A stretch of 63,884 nucleotides of DNA, taken from positions 1-63,884 of the forward strand of contig VCMS01000310.1 of assembly GCA_022539475.1 (NCBI GenBank), read 5' to 3'. The translations under genes were made by a program, and so were the position numbers. Position 1 is the first letter of the stretch; each line of letters begins with the position of its first letter. This stretch comes from Gracilaria domingensis. Its lineage: Eukaryota > Rhodophyta > Florideophyceae > Gracilariales > Gracilariaceae. Of the stretch, positions 41,632 through 53,456 are shown in pieces. The notes beneath the pieces are model-generated. The model saw only the letters and a list, made by a program, of their open reading frames with translations. It did not search any database and was not told the DNA's origin.

Positions 41632-42300
41632 TTAGTTCGGGACGGCGGGCAACCTGGAGCTGTCTATCTCCTCGTCTTGCTGTTCCTCAAATGAGGCTTC
41701 AGACTTTTTGGAACCACGGTTGTTACCTTCTTCATCACTCGAGTGCTCGCTTTGCGAGGAATACCAAGAGGATAGTGAACGCGAATCCCCCGAATCTGGA
41801 GTTGATTCAGGAGAAAAGTCGACATCGAGCGAGGGTTCTTCAGCCTTCCGCGAAGCCGTAGGGGACATGCCTATCGAAATAAGGCGAACCTTATCATCAT
41901 CGGCCTCTTTGCGTGAATGGCGCTCAGTGACACGAGAGCGGCGATTTCTGCGCCCTTCTCTAGAAGAACGAGAAGAGCGACGAGTCTGGGGAGCAAGAGT
42001 ACCCCAGTCGCTGTCGCTGTCTGATCCCGGGTCGTTCCGTTCCATTTGTGAAACTTGGGCACGGAGCTCGCTCCCGAACGCCCGCGTGGGTCCCTTTTCG
42101 GCTCCTGAAGGCGACTGCGGCGAACTGTGGAAAGTATTCGAGTCCAAAGGAAGCGTACAACGCCGTTTCTTAATAATCTGATGCAGCGGAGTCCCGTCCA
42201 GCCCTTCGGCGTAACGACAGTTCAGAACCCGGGAGCGCCCAGAGCGGCGAATCGGTGGTACTCCACGCGTTGGATTGCTAGAAGAAGAACGTTCTCGATG
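41632..42300 (-). CDS. RS/SD-rich protein, gag-like candidate
   Basis: The minus-strand frame from ATG at 42147 to the stop at 41632 (171 residues) is open upstream to about 42300. It encodes DSDSDW, then RRSSRSSREGRRNRRSRV, then acidic Ser-rich segments (PESTPDSGDSRSLSS). The Arg/Ser and Asp/Ser blocks resemble the middle of gag in elements A, B and D, but no capsid or zinc-knuckle motif is visible. The plus strand is also open over 41708-42181. I favour the minus strand because its composition is more protein-like. Confidence 0.4.
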   Translation of the reverse strand, partial: HRERSSSSNPTRGVPPIRRSGRSRVLNCRYAEGLDGTPLHQIIKKRRCTLPLDSNTFHSSPQSPSGAEKGPTRAFGSELRAQVSQMERNDPGSDSDSDWGTLAPQTRRSSRSSREGRRNRRSRVTERHSRKEADDDKVRLISIGMSPTASRKAEEPSLDVDFSPESTPDSGDSRSLSSWYSSQSEHSSDEEGNNRGSKKSEASFEEQQDEEIDSSRLPAVPN

Positions 42301-43270
42301 GCTCTCCGCTTAGGGTATCACAGAGCTACTAGATGCAGCCCGTTGTTGAGTTCGAGAGACTTGTTGCCACAGCAGGCCAGCGGGTGTCATCTTGCAGTGG
42401 AGCTGCGATTACTACGATTCACTCCAGTCACAAAGGCTTGAGACAGACGTTCTTCCGTACCAGGTGGTAACATGACTAAGGTTGAGCGATCGAGATTAGT
42501 AGCGTCCTCAGGTAACGACGACTGCACATTCTCAAGAGGACCGTTCGTGCTCGTGGCACTCCGCCTCTCGGCCCTGCGCCGTTGACGGTACCTTGACCGG
42601 TTTTGAAAAATGTAGCCCGGTCCGAGGCAGGCTGCAAATCGCCGGATCTATCGCCCGGGCACGGGGAAACCGGCCAAGAGCGCTGCAAAGAAAGCATTGA
42701 TCGCGTTGCGGGCTCCGAGAAGGGGGTCTTTGCAGTATCCTTGACCTTCGCGAGGCGCGCCGGTAGAGTAGAAAGTTCGGTTGTGAAACGTTAGCGGGCC
42801 TCAGTAAGGGGAGGCCGGCCGCGATATAGTGCAATACGGAAGGCGCGGCGGCGCTTCCGAAAGGTTAGCAGAGAGTGGCGCTGAGTAGTTAGGAAGCGTG
42901 GGGAATGCGCCAAGTACGGCGCGGACGAGTGGAGTACCTGACAAGGTGGAGGCTGGAGGTCAAGCGCAACGGAGGCCATCGCTGGCTCTGCCAGGCTGGC
43001 AACTGTCGGGTACACGAAGCAGCGCCGGGGAGGATGATAATTAGGTTATATTGCGCCCCGTTGGCACGGATGAGGGGGCAGCTTGTGGTACACGTGTGGT
43101 GCGCGCTGCACAACATATGTGCCGAGGCCCAAAAACCCCCCGTCGTCCTCACGACGGCAGTGACGACGGGCGAGGAAAAAGACAAAAAGTAAAAAGGGAA
43201 AGAGGTAGCTAGCCCCTGGTAGTTTCTGCAGCTTTCAACCCTTGATGTTCTGTATGTGCAACTCTTCACC
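42301..43270. other. GC-rich region, no supported gene
   Basis: Many overlapping frames exist on both strands because GC-rich DNA has few stops. None has a recognised motif or a convincing extent. Confidence 0.35.
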
Positions 43271-44135
43271 AGAAGTCCTAGAGTTTTATCTATAGCATTT
43301 GCGTTGGGTACTCAACAAGAGAGTCAGTCGCGCTTCTTGACGTACAATTCCATCACCTGGGACAAGCCGAGACAAACTTTTAACTGATTCCATCGGCATT
43401 TCCGGATAGATCTGATGATCAGAAAACTTTGTTTCCAACGTTGAAGGTTTGAGATCGAGCATTATATCTAGTTCCAGGAATATCTATGTTACTAGAAAGT
43501 TGGTATCAATGGCAGCCAATTGCATTATAATTTCTTTCATATCACTTCCCAAAATTCTACCAGTTGTAAGCTTCTCAATAGTATCCTGCACTCGGAGAAA
43601 CTAGCGTGTTGGAGAGTGATGGCGGAAACTAGCGAGAGTTGTGGTTGGCATACTATGTGACCCAATAACCTGAGGTAAGAAACTGGGTTTTTCGATCTGA
43701 TGAGGAAAGCATGTTGTTTTAGAAAGTTTCAGTCCATCGTCTCGCTCGTCTATGATATGCTCAAATGGTCGCTCGACATTTCTAGTGGCTGCCAAAACTT
43801 GAGAACATGGGTTGTACGGTGCAGTGAGGAAGACTTTGGGCAACAATTCATGCAAAAACAGCAGCCTTGGGTGGACAATCGCACGGTACTTTACATATAT
43901 TGCGTAACTACGCAGCACGTAGGATGCTCGATGGCAAAGAAAAAGTAAGGTTCGTCGAGTGGGAATGATGCCTCACAATACCTCTAACGGCGCGAAGAGT
44001 ACGGCTCGTAAGTAGTGTAGTGCCAATCAGATCGCAGATGATCGGATGTTCAACCAGATGATTGTGACGAAGAAACATCTTGAGCATGGAATTCGACCAT
44101 CTGGATCAAAACTAATACACCTAGTTCCAGCAAAT
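43271..44135. other. AT-rich region with a 105-codon minus-strand frame
   Basis: A minus-strand frame at 43601-43918 (FEHIIDERDDGLKLSKTTCF) is ordinary in composition but unidentified. No repeat is evident. Confidence 0.3.
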
Positions 44136-44137
44136 AA

Positions 44138-44420
44138 TGGAAATCTCGGCTTCAGGTTCTCTCACCAGGAGTACAAATTTGTATTTCTTTGAGGAGTCTC
44201 CGTCGTACAAGTATCTTAAAGCATTTTTTCTTTTCCAGTTAAAAACTTTATTCAACCGATTCGAGCCATTATTGTCAATCTCTGGTACTGGTTATCTTAC
44301 CAGTAGTGAAACTTTGTATTTATTTGGGGACTCGTTGTCGTACAAATATTTCTAAGCATCCTTTCTTTCCCAGTAGAAAGCTGATACAACCAGTTCCAGT
44401 GACTATTGGATATCTCGGCT
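44138..44420. repeat. ~135-bp degenerate tandem repeat, two copies and a partial third
   Basis: Plus-strand translation gives ISASGSLTRSTNLYFFEESPS and, 45 codons later, ISGTGYLTSSETLYLFGDSLS. The third partial copy starts near 44408. The minus strand also shows a repeated peptide (SHWNWLYQLSTGKERMLRNI). Either strand could have been the coding one. Confidence 0.7.
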
Positions 44421-46149
44421 GCAGCTTGTATAAAACTCCATCGGCGAGATAACCACAATGTCCCCGGAGTGTACTCCAAGTAAATTCTATTCAGTTGGAG
44501 TTAAGGTTTCGAATCCATCTTCAACACCTTCCAGACCATCATTTTGTATGCAAACAACAACAGCACCCTAAATAAGTAGTTTATCCCAGTGCTCCACTAG
44601 CCCGCGACGTTTTTCGTTTTCGTAGAGAGCTACACTTATGCTTGTGGGTTCATTTGCTTTCGTTGTTTCTTCAAAGAGTTTTTGAATGACCACGTCGTTT
44701 CGGTCAGGGTTCTGTGTGCAGTACTTTACTATAGTTTCTTTCCAGCACGAGTGAGATAATTTTGCCCCTTCAACAATAATTCTCCGTAAGGTCTCGGATG
44801 CAAATAGTATGCACATTTCGGGTATGTTCGATTCTCTTTCTCTTAATTGATGTTAATTCCTGAGTCCTGCTTCCATTGATGTCTGTGTGTTGTCCGTCGA
44901 GACTTGACCTCGTGAAGTAGGGCTTGCAGAAGTTGTTTGGGAACTTTTGATGGCATTTGAGAGTACTTAAATTTTACCGGAGCGTATCCTTCTCTTCGAA
45001 TCCTTCGGAGAAAGGTTTTTGCGCTTTGAGCCGTTTGAGATTTTCCTCGCAGAATTCTAGCCATAGTTGTAGGATTCGGCATTTAAAAGCAGCCTTTTTC
45101 GATCCATACTTCAATGTCCGCTGCTTTAGGAAGCACCTTTTGTCGCCTGCTTAGAGTCATTACTACACGTACATGTTACTAAAACGTACATGTGAAAGCA
45201 AAGGTGTTTGGATGCAAGTAGGTAGGAAACATGATGTCACAAGCACGTACGTTTTGTGGCTAAACGGGTCTAGTAGTAATTTTCAAACTCCTGTCGCATA
45301 CATTTCTCCCTGCACATTATGCAATAAATAGTGAGTATTTTCCCCGAAATTGCCATTTGCGTGTCACACATACAGAGTTCCACTAAAGAGCTAGGATTGT
45401 TATGAGAATTAATTAAACTAAAACAATTATCAAACTTGACTTGTTCCTCTATTTTGACTTTAATTATCATGATTATCATTGCTAAACTCTGTAGCTTGTT
45501 TTTGTTTTTGCTGTCTATTCGAACGCGATGCTTCAAAAAACCAGTCGCACGTGTTGAAACAAAGGATAGCAAACTTACCGCTGTCGTGTACCAGAGCAGA
45601 GGTAAGGTTTGGAAAGGAATATTTTCTTATTTTCACGTTTCAGAAAGCAAAATAAACAATGCATATTTGTCATATTTCAACTTGAAGGCTTGGCTTCTTA
45701 AATTTCTTTCATGACTGTGACTCAGTTACCAGTAGAAGCGATTAAGCAGCAAAAAATATGACGATAAAGCCTGTTGATGCCGTTTTTTTTTGTAGACCAC
45801 GCAAAAGTTCAATTACCATAGGCTCCCTACTATTTCTATTAGCATCTTTTGACTTGATAAATGCACTTCTATTCTGTGACTAAACAACCCCTTTAACAGA
45901 TGTCACCTTGTTCTGTCTGTTGTTTAAGTGGGGGTATAGCGTTCTTAGAATAGAGCGATTTAAAAATAGTCGAGCTCCGTGAGGAGTTTTTTAGATTATA
46001 ACTTTTTCTCAGGGAGGTTCGAATCTAGACCTTCGCTCTGATGCACGTTTGGTTGTCTCGAAGGCGAAACCTGAAGATATATAAACCAGAAGGTGAGTCA
46101 ATACGCTCTGTACTTTCTTGACGTTTTGAATCTACGCGAAAGCTAAAAT
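44421..46149. other. AT-rich region with short minus-strand frames
   Basis: Minus-strand frames at 44843-45082 (basic, MARILRGKSQTAQSAKTFLR) and 44568-44816 (VEGAKLSHSCWKETIVKYC) are adjacent and could be one decayed gene. ACGTACATGT is repeated at about 45158 and 45184. Otherwise nothing is recognised. Confidence 0.35.
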
Positions 46150-46910
46150 GATTTTCATATTTTTTGGAAGCCGCCCATGAAGACAAGAAGAGTATGTATT
46201 CAACTGTTTGCAGTCAGCTGGTGGGCGAGGACATTTTGATGCGTATGAGATAGCGCCGTCGGGCGAAAGAGTCCTAGAGGCGCGATCCGTGAACGGTTCA
46301 TAAGCGGGGCGTGTGGCCCCTTGATCCGGTCGGTTGTAGAGTGTGACGCGTGGAAATGTTCGCCAGCACCTGGCGGTCGTAGGAAAACTGGGCGGTTGGG
46401 TACGTCAGGTGCGGTCGAGAAACGCGCGTTGAGTCCGAACGGCTTGGAAACCTAGTAGTTGTCCGTCACGGTCTATTCGCAGGTCTGATTTAGCGAAAAG
46501 TTAGTTCAGGACGATGGTGCTTACCCTCTACTATTTCGGTGTATGGGAGGAGCGGAAGTGCATAAGTAGCACCTCCACGCTGCGACTCACCGCGTACAGT
46601 CCGAATCGGCAGCCTGTACACGTGGCAAAAACATCCAGCGGTGGAGGGGGTGCCATACCTCTACAACTATGCTACGTGTTAGAACCTATCGTACAAGTCC
46701 GCACGGTATGCTATCTCCCCACACGTGAGTCACCTCGCGCTCCCTGCCAATCCCTGAGACCGCCCCTTCATACCTGCTACTCGGATCGGATCCACTATAC
46801 TATAGGCCCTCCTCCTAGAGTGCGCGACGTCCACGACGCGCGAAGGAAATCCATCCGTACGGTATGCGCCAGTGAGGCGAAAACGTCGTAATGCATCCAA
46901 ACCAGTTACT
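46150..46910. other. GC-rich island in AT-rich surroundings
   Basis: The base composition changes abruptly here. A plus-strand frame at 46514-46891 (125 codons) has no recognised motif. The island may be an insertion or a remnant of a GC-rich gene such as that at 19-20 kb. Confidence 0.35.
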
Positions 46911-47560
46911 TTCCGATGCGGGCACTACCGACGGCTTTCATACTCCATGCCGATTTTCTTTTCTGAACCAGGAGTTTCCTTCCTTAACAAGGAAAAAAGA
47001 ATTTCGGATTTCTTGACAGTTTCTCCATCTAAAGTGAGAAGAGCGAAACACTCCTCGCATGAGGCTGCTTCACATACAGATCGATTATTGAAGAACCGCC
47101 CAAGTACAGTTCGAATATGACCCGCAAATGGCCGCTGTCCAATAGCTCGTGGAATTAATTAAGGTTGATACCCGTAGAGCTCTCGCGAAGGGGATAGAAC
47201 GGATATAAAACGGGATTTCTTGGCAATTGCCAAACAGCTAGTTTGCAACAGAACTCGACAATGAGTATTTTACGACGCTCCAAGCCCTCGCGTGCTGAGA
47301 ATCCCTGACGCGCGTATCTCAAAATTTCCGAATACGACGGTCGTCGACGAGACTAAACAAAGTAAAGCCAAAAATAAGTAATAATTAAATTCTGAACGAA
47401 TTGGGTTATTAATAATTGTATCGCGTATTGAATTTTTTCGCAAAAATATTGTAGACATGACTCATGTACGAAATATACACATTTTGAACAGAAGCTTGCT
47501 GCTTCACAACCAAAGAGTGCCATCGAATCGATTGCTTTCAACATCGACTAGAAATTCTGA
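46911..47560. other. Mixed spacer, no supported gene
   Basis: Short frames only. An AT-rich block at 47350-47470 separates the GC-rich island from the hypothetical gene that follows. Confidence 0.35.
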
Positions 47561-48399
47561 TTGCAGAGGGAGAAGGTGAATGATATCCTGGAATCACTGG
47601 TTGTTGCCCAACAATTTGTGCTTTCCGTTATCCGCGGATGTGGTATTGTTGAACTATTAAAGGGTACGGGCTGGGTTAAAAGGCAATTCTCGGATCATCC
47701 ACTGATAATGACATCCGTTAGTTTTGGTTTCAAGGTGTGCCTACCTCCTCCAACTGGGGTACAGGATTTCATTCATGTCCTTGAGGAAGACCTCACTACC
47801 ATCGATGTTGGAACCGATCGCAGCTGGTTGCTACCTGGAGAACGAAATTTTCTTCTACGTGGAGTTAAGGTTTGGCGGAGTGGATGGTCTCGTAATGTAC
47901 ATGAGTCTTGTCAGCGGAAGCTGTATTGCTCTTTCATTGTGTACACCTTACTAACCGATGCAGGTAGCGGATTCCTATCAAGTACTATGGCAATGGGTGT
48001 GTACGCCACAGTAACTGAACATGTCATATGCGGGTTTACCGGTAGGAGAAGACATCGGTGACTGTACTATAAGCATGTGGGTCCTTTGAATGCATGGAAC
48101 CGTCGCAATCTAGTACGTTTCCCATGACAATTGGGACTAGCCATGCTCTGCCAAGTATGTTTGCCGTACGATTTGGGACCCACGATGAGAATGCTGTGGA
48201 AATACTCGGATATATAGCAAGAACGAGAAGAACTGATGAGCAGGGCATGAAATTTATGAAAATGGTGGACCTAGAGCTGTTCGAAGATTTGGAGGAGTAT
48301 GAGGAAAGTATGGAAATTATCGAGAAGCTACACGAGGAACTGGGAATAGAAACTGTAGACTGGTCTCAATTCGTGCAAAGGTTTTCCGAGTTAGTCTAG
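47561..48399 (+). CDS. Hypothetical protein in two frames (166 and 101 codons)
   Basis: The first frame (47561-48061) encodes an ordinary mixed protein (ILESLVVAQQFVLSVIRGCG, then DVGTDRSWLLPGERNFLLRG). The second (48094-48399) encodes MTIGTSHALPSMFAVRFGTH, then an acidic helix (ELFEDLEEYEESMEIIEKLHEEL). They are close together on the same strand and may be one gene broken by a frameshift, or two exons. The family is not recognised. Element A starts shortly downstream. Confidence 0.4.
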
Positions 48400-48748
48400 G
48401 GTGCTATCGGAAGTATACATACTGTGCTTGATGTTGCTCTCACCACGTCACATCGGAAGACGCTTTTGAGCGGAATTTTTGGCGTCCTCGCAGCTAGGAA
48501 GAACATCAGAAAAATCTACATGGAGAATCCAGTGATGCTGTTAGTGAAGTTTAGAGGCAATGTCTTGTACCGCGATGACAGTGGAGCACCCGAGAGGCGT
48601 ATGTGGGTGGCGGATGGTGAGGAATGTATGGTTGACAATGTTCCTTAACGGTATATTGCGAACCATGCTACACGCCAAACTACACTACCCATTCTCCTTG
48701 AGTGATGTACAAGAGGTGTTAGGGCACGGAATTGAAATGTCTGCTAAA
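48400..48748. other. Left flank of element A
   Basis: A 74-codon frame (48424-48648, +) continues the style of the preceding hypothetical gene. CTAAA at 48744-48748 would be the left target duplication of element A; its partner is not visible. Confidence 0.35.
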
Positions 48749-49726
48749 TGTAGAGCAATCGCGTTTTCGCGTTTGTGACGTGTTCCGTCTCATAACACCT
48801 CGGCTTTCCAAGTTGCCTCTACAAGCAAGGTTATGAATTTAGGTGGCATTCTGACTCCATATGGTATGGTGGCACCCGATGGGGTTGATGAATTGGTAAC
48901 TGGTTGTGGCAGTGGATCTCGTGTACGCGTGTATGGATTGGCTCTGTTACAGAGAAAATTGGATTGGTTATTAGAATTAGTGGCCGCCAAGGCGGGTCTG
49001 CACAAGTGCAACACGTGTGTGGCTCTGGCGTATTTGGCACTACTTAGTTTAATTATTTAGTTTAATTTGTGTAAAACTACTTAGGTGATGGCGACCTCGC
49101 CGTCACCACCCCAAAGTAAACTCAATCTTGTCCGCGGCTCTGACTTGAGCGTCTGCGCGTAGCACAACTCCGCGAGGAGGGTCACCGCGTACGGCTTCGC
49201 TTATTTCATCCCCAAGGGATCACTCAGGTACCCTGATCTAACACTACGTTTGTCTTCGGACTGTGTTCGCACATTTACTTGCAGGTGTCTGCTACTCTGG
49301 TGTTCAGATATTGTATCGACTCTGTATAGAGATCTGCCGCGTGGGCTCAATACACATCGTCACCCTCGGCCCGCGTCTGTTGCCGCTTGTCGCCCGACTC
49401 CGCCCTCGGGTTTGTCCCTTTTTCTTTTCTTTCCTTTCCCTTTTTTTCTCATCCTTTTCCGTATCTTTCCCTCTTTTTCGAGGCACCACGTCGACCTGGG
49501 TTCCTCCCCTTCCGCCTCCGATCAGAGATCTCCGACTCTCGGACGTTTGTTTACAGATCCCCTCTTGGCGATTCCCGCCGTCACCTCCGTGGTATTTCCG
49601 AAGTACGGGCGGATTTACACCCGCGCTATCCGTATACGGAGGGCTCTTCTGCTGAGTCTACCACCCAAGGGAGCAAGGCTTCGAGCACCTTGAGTGTCAT
49701 TTCTCCCAAGTGGGATTTGCACTACA
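48749..49726 (+). repeat. Element A 5' LTR (978 bp)
   Basis: It starts TGTAGAGCAA and ends GCACTACA, with TG...CA ends, and its length is close to that of the B and D LTRs (990 and 1,005). The start is aligned to TGTGGAGCAA of B and TGTGTAGCAA of D, each followed by a GTGACGTG block. A long T/C-rich tract sits at 49420-49480. Confidence 0.75.
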
Positions 49727-49728
49727 AT

Positions 49729-49746
49729 TGGTCTCCCGACTTAGAA
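49729..49746 (+). other. Primer binding site of element A
   Basis: TGGTCTCCCGACTTAGAA lies two bases after the LTR end and is identical to that of element B. Confidence 0.8.
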
Positions 49747-49891
49747 GGGATTCGTTCTTGAATTGGTTCCGATTTGGAAGTTTTTCCGATTGGAAGTCTT
49801 GAAGGTTTGGTTGTTTGGAACACTGGTTTTCAGTTGTCTTGTTTTATTTTCCCCGCTCTTGGGAGTATCGAGATCGATTATATCGGTTACG

Positions 49892-52132
49892 ATGCCTACA
49901 CGTGATCAGGTATCTCGATCTGGCATCAATCTCCCCGTAGGAGGTTCATCTGCAGTACCGCCTGCCCCGCCACGATTCCGGCTGTCCGTCCCAGAAGACT
50001 TGAACCGTGCTGAACCGATCCCGGTGACCCGAAGAGCTTCCTCGGTTGCGTCTGCGCCTTTGGCGATCGCTGCTACAGCGAAAGCTCCACCTGTTGTGGA
50101 AACGCCGTCTGCAGCTCAGCCAACTGTCACTGGCTCACCCGAATTTAACCTCTTGGAGGCGCACCTCAGAGTGAGTCAACTGGCTCAGAGTTCCCTCTTC
50201 GAGGATGTCCAGTCCCTTCGTAGGAAGGTGGATGAGGCCCAGCTTAGGGAGGTCACAGAAGATATACGTCTTCTGCGACGTGACGTGAATTCCATTCTGG
50301 AAAATCTGGGTTCCCCAGCAACGTTTGTCGAAACGTACCCCTCCTTCATGCAGGAATTTCGTGAAGAAATGAACTGTTTCTGTGTCCGGTTGAACTCCCT
50401 TAAGAAAATCATCCGTATGGATACCGCGGTTAACGCGAAAGATGAAGAAGATGAAGGCTTGAAGCATTCGACACACCGTTCGCCGGTTAAGGGACACAGA
50501 AGGTCCAAGAAGGAAGTCCGTTACGATTCGGATTCGTCGACTCGTACTCGGAGTACCCACTCAATCATTGGCTTTGTGAAGTCGTCGTCTGACTCGTCTG
50601 ACAGCGAGGACGATGGTCGTCGACACCGCATGCTATCACGTGCTACAAAATCGAGAGCGACGCAAGCCACTCTAGGGGCTATTCGCACTCGTGAGAAGGG
50701 TAGGCGCCATCTTGGCTTAAAAGAGTTGAAACCAACAAATCCTTTATACAGGAAGCTGCTTTTCTATCGGTATTACCGATTGGACTATTCGTCGTCTGAC
50801 CGCGGTTCGCGAAGCACCGGCAAGGTGAAAGACTACATCAAGCGATTATACATCGTCATGCAAACGAAATTCGATGGCGAAGACCCAATCGTGGTGTTAG
50901 ATTTCTCGCCAGGTTCGTTCGGGAAGCCAATATACTCGGGATGAGTGAAGCTCAAGCGTATCTCGCTTTACCGCACTTCTTATCCGGTATGGCGGAGGAT
51001 CAATTTAATTCTGTTCGAGGTTCCTCGAGAGCATCCGAAGGTGGAGTTACTTGTTGGCCAGAAGGGATACAGTACCTTCTCAGGTGGTACGCAACTGCGA
51101 ACGCGATCCAAAACGCGATCCTCGCTCTCCGAGACACCAAGCAGAAGCCTGGTGAAACCGAAACGATATGTTCAACTCGTTTGAATAAAGCGTTTCATCG
51201 CTATGGAAATTTGTACTCTGCTCAAGAGAGATGCACGATGTTCGTGGATGGACATGACCGCGCGATACGGGCTTCGGTGGCTCATCACCCTGAAGAAAAG
51301 CGTCGAATCACTTACCTGCAGCTCGTCCAGTATGCCCAGGCAGAGGGTAAAACGCTTCGTGCGCGACAAGAACCGAGGCGCCGGTCTAAGGCGTTGTTCG
51401 CCGAAGGGTCAGTTCCACCTTCATCCATGCTGAATGGAAACTCCGTGAAGCCGGATATAGATCATGTGCACTTTGTGGGAAGCAATCCGGACTCATTCGG
51501 AACGTCAGAGTTACCGTCATCATCGGTTGATACCCCTGAGGGTGACCCTGCTCTGTATGCAGGAAGAGCTCGCGTACCCGTGGCACTGCTTGCTCATGCG
51601 TCCAACGGTTCTGGTTTTTCGCGCCCCGGTTTGGTAGGCACCGCTCCGCAGCGTCGTGACGATGGTTATCGGTTACCCGAGAAGTCGACGTCGACCATCT
51701 GTCATTCCTGTTACCGACACCGTCACAAATCACCTACGTGAATGTTGCCCGCGGGAGATGTCTAATTTCCTCGTGCAATACGAGTCGCTCACGCCAGCTG
51801 AGAAATCTCGTGTTCCGAGTGCCTCATATGAAGCCATGAAGGCCTTTCTGGGCGCCCCTGATACAGGGAAAGACAAGAAGACCGAAGAAGCTCGGAACCC
51901 TGAGGAACAGGTTGAAGCGCGTCGCACATCGCTAACGCCGCTTCCTCGGAAGACAAAGCAGTTGAAGAAGTTTCCGCTGACCCGGATTCGCCGTCGAACG
52001 CGGAAGATAGTGAGAACTTTGAAGACATCGAATCTGATCCGGCATGGATGGCTCTGTGGACTCCAGAGTAACATGGATACCATGGATGATGATTACCCCT
52101 TGGGCACTTTGCGTCTTACGCATTTGAAGTGA
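49892..52132 (+). pseudogene. gag of element A, two frame changes
   Basis: The start chosen is the ATG at 49892 (MPTRDQVSRSG), which corresponds to MPRRATSSKG of B. It is followed by a Pro/Ala-rich region, coiled-coil heptads (about 50150-50290), a Ser/Asp-rich linker, then GAIRTREKG and LKELKPTNPLYRKLLFYRYY shared with B, and the capsid-like core AYLALPHFLSGMAEDQFNSV. A frame change near 50905 (GFSP-type reading versus LDFLARFV of B) and another near 51700 break it. The last part is LVQYESLTPAEKSRVPSASY. No CCHC knuckle was found in A or B. Both breaks look like single-base events. Confidence 0.85.
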
Positions 52133-52445
52133 TCCACGTCATGGAGAGACCGCTGCCACGGTGCGCCTGTCTGATATGCACCACAGGCGCGCTGCCGTAC
52201 TGTCCGGCTGTGCTACAGGAACGCGCGCTGCACGCATGCACGGTTGTGACGTCGACTCTCTGCATCGGAATTTCATGTCGCGTTCATGAACGGCCAATAC
52301 CGGCGCTGTGCAGTGTGCGGCACTCTGAAAAATCTCAATTTTTTGAGTTGCCAACCGCTCACGGTGTCCTCGCGTGGCACGCGCATCGCCTGCAACGGCG
52401 CGCGCAATTTAATTGCCAATTTTTTGGATTGCCACGGCGCGTGGA
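52133..52445 (+). pseudogene. Start of pol (protease) of element A, truncated by element B
   Basis: Read in shifting phases it aligns to the first 100 codons of B pol and ends just past the protease active site. The active-site Asp and Thr are replaced (CNGA instead of DTGA). Indels and the insertion of B leave it non-functional. Confidence 0.6.
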
Positions 52446-53435
52446 TGTGGAGCAACGGCTTTCCGCTATCGGATGCATCACGGTTCTCATAATGAGATGG
52501 TACCGATGGCCGGTGACGTGGCTAAGTTATGAAAACTGCCCTTAATTTTGGGTATTGTTGGGATGGTTTGGTTGGACCCTTAATAGGTAGACCCTGCATG
52601 GGAAGTGCCTAGTGGGTGTGATAGTAGGCCACGTGGTGGAGCTGGCTAGTTAGATATTTGTGCCACGCCCGTTGGGGAATACCCCACACCCTGACAGTGG
52701 GTCGTCCACGTGTATGACCCTCGGGAGGTGTGCATTGTAGATACCGTAGTAGTAATAGTATATATGCTCGGGTGATCTCACCCTGGAGCCGACGAGTAAA
52801 TGGACAACTGAGTCGCGTCCTGTTCAGGATCGGGCTATAGTAGACAGCTGCCTACGTAGGTTTACCACTCCCCTCGGAGAGTAACCTCGATTGGTTTCGG
52901 CACTACTACCCCTCAGGGTCACTTAGGAAGCTTGCATCTTGCCATCTCTGGAATCTTTGTTATATCTACCGTTGTATCGGTCCCTTGTTGTTGTCATTGT
53001 ATTTTGTTGTTCACTTTCGTGACTGTTGTTGTCACCCGTTCACCTGGTTCAGGTATTGCTTCCGCCCCAGTATTGGGTATATTTTTGGCACGCCTTTGTG
53101 CGTCGCTCCGCTATCGGACCTGTTTCCGCCGGTTGGCACGGTCCGTAGCTTCGCTCCGGTGGGTTGCACCGTGAGCTTCCCCCCCCGTTGACACGGTCCC
53201 CTTTTTCTCCATCTCTCCAGGTTCGGATCACACTTCACCTCTGGATCTACACCGTTCTTTGCATCTTACCTCTGTAGGTATATCCAGTCACCGTCTCCGG
53301 TCTTACACCCGGCTTGTCTCGCGACTCGAGCACGGACAGAGGGTTCTGCCGCTGTTTCTATCTCATCCAGGGAGTAGGACTCGGACATCCTAGTGGAGAT
53401 TCCCCATCGCGCCTAGCGCAGGGTTTTGCTCTACA
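52446..53435 (+). repeat. Element B 5' LTR (990 bp)
   Basis: It starts TGTGGAGCAACGG and ends GCTCTACA. It aligns to 63505-63884 at the other end of B and to the D LTRs. It carries TATATAT at 52759-52765 followed by GCTCGGGTGATCTCACC. Confidence 0.93.
52759..52775 (+). promoter_or_regulatory. TATA box and conserved downstream motif in the B LTR
   Basis: TATATATGCTCGGG matches CTATATAAGCTCGGG of element D despite overall divergence of the LTRs. It probably positions transcription of the genomic RNA. Confidence 0.6.
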
Positions 53436-53438
53436 TTT

Positions 53439-53456
53439 TGGTCTCCCGACTTAGAA
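53439..53456 (+). other. Primer binding site of element B
   Basis: TGGTCTCCCGACTTAGAA lies three bases after the LTR end and is identical in element A. The matching tRNA is not identified. Confidence 0.8.

Larger units (their letters stand above)
48749..52445 (+). mobile_element. Element A: Ty3/gypsy retrotransposon interrupted by element B
   Basis: It contains a 5' LTR (48749-49726), primer binding site, gag with two frame changes, and the start of pol. The pol start is recognisable by GCDVDSLH aligned to AATDVDSKH of B, and by ACNGARNLI, where B has LDTGAAPNLI. Element B begins at 52446 inside this protease region. The rest of A should lie beyond the 3' LTR of B, outside the window. Confidence 0.85.

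Noticed and set aside
45990..46030. tRNA-like GGTTCGAATCTAG
   Set aside because: The flanking bases do not form a T-stem or acceptor stem; no cloverleaf can be drawn.
48833..49060. 75-codon plus-strand frame
   Set aside because: It lies inside the 5' LTR of element A, where no protein is expected.
49263..49761. Plus-strand frames of 120-147 codons before gag of element A
   Set aside because: They fall in the LTR and its T/C-rich tract and are compositional.
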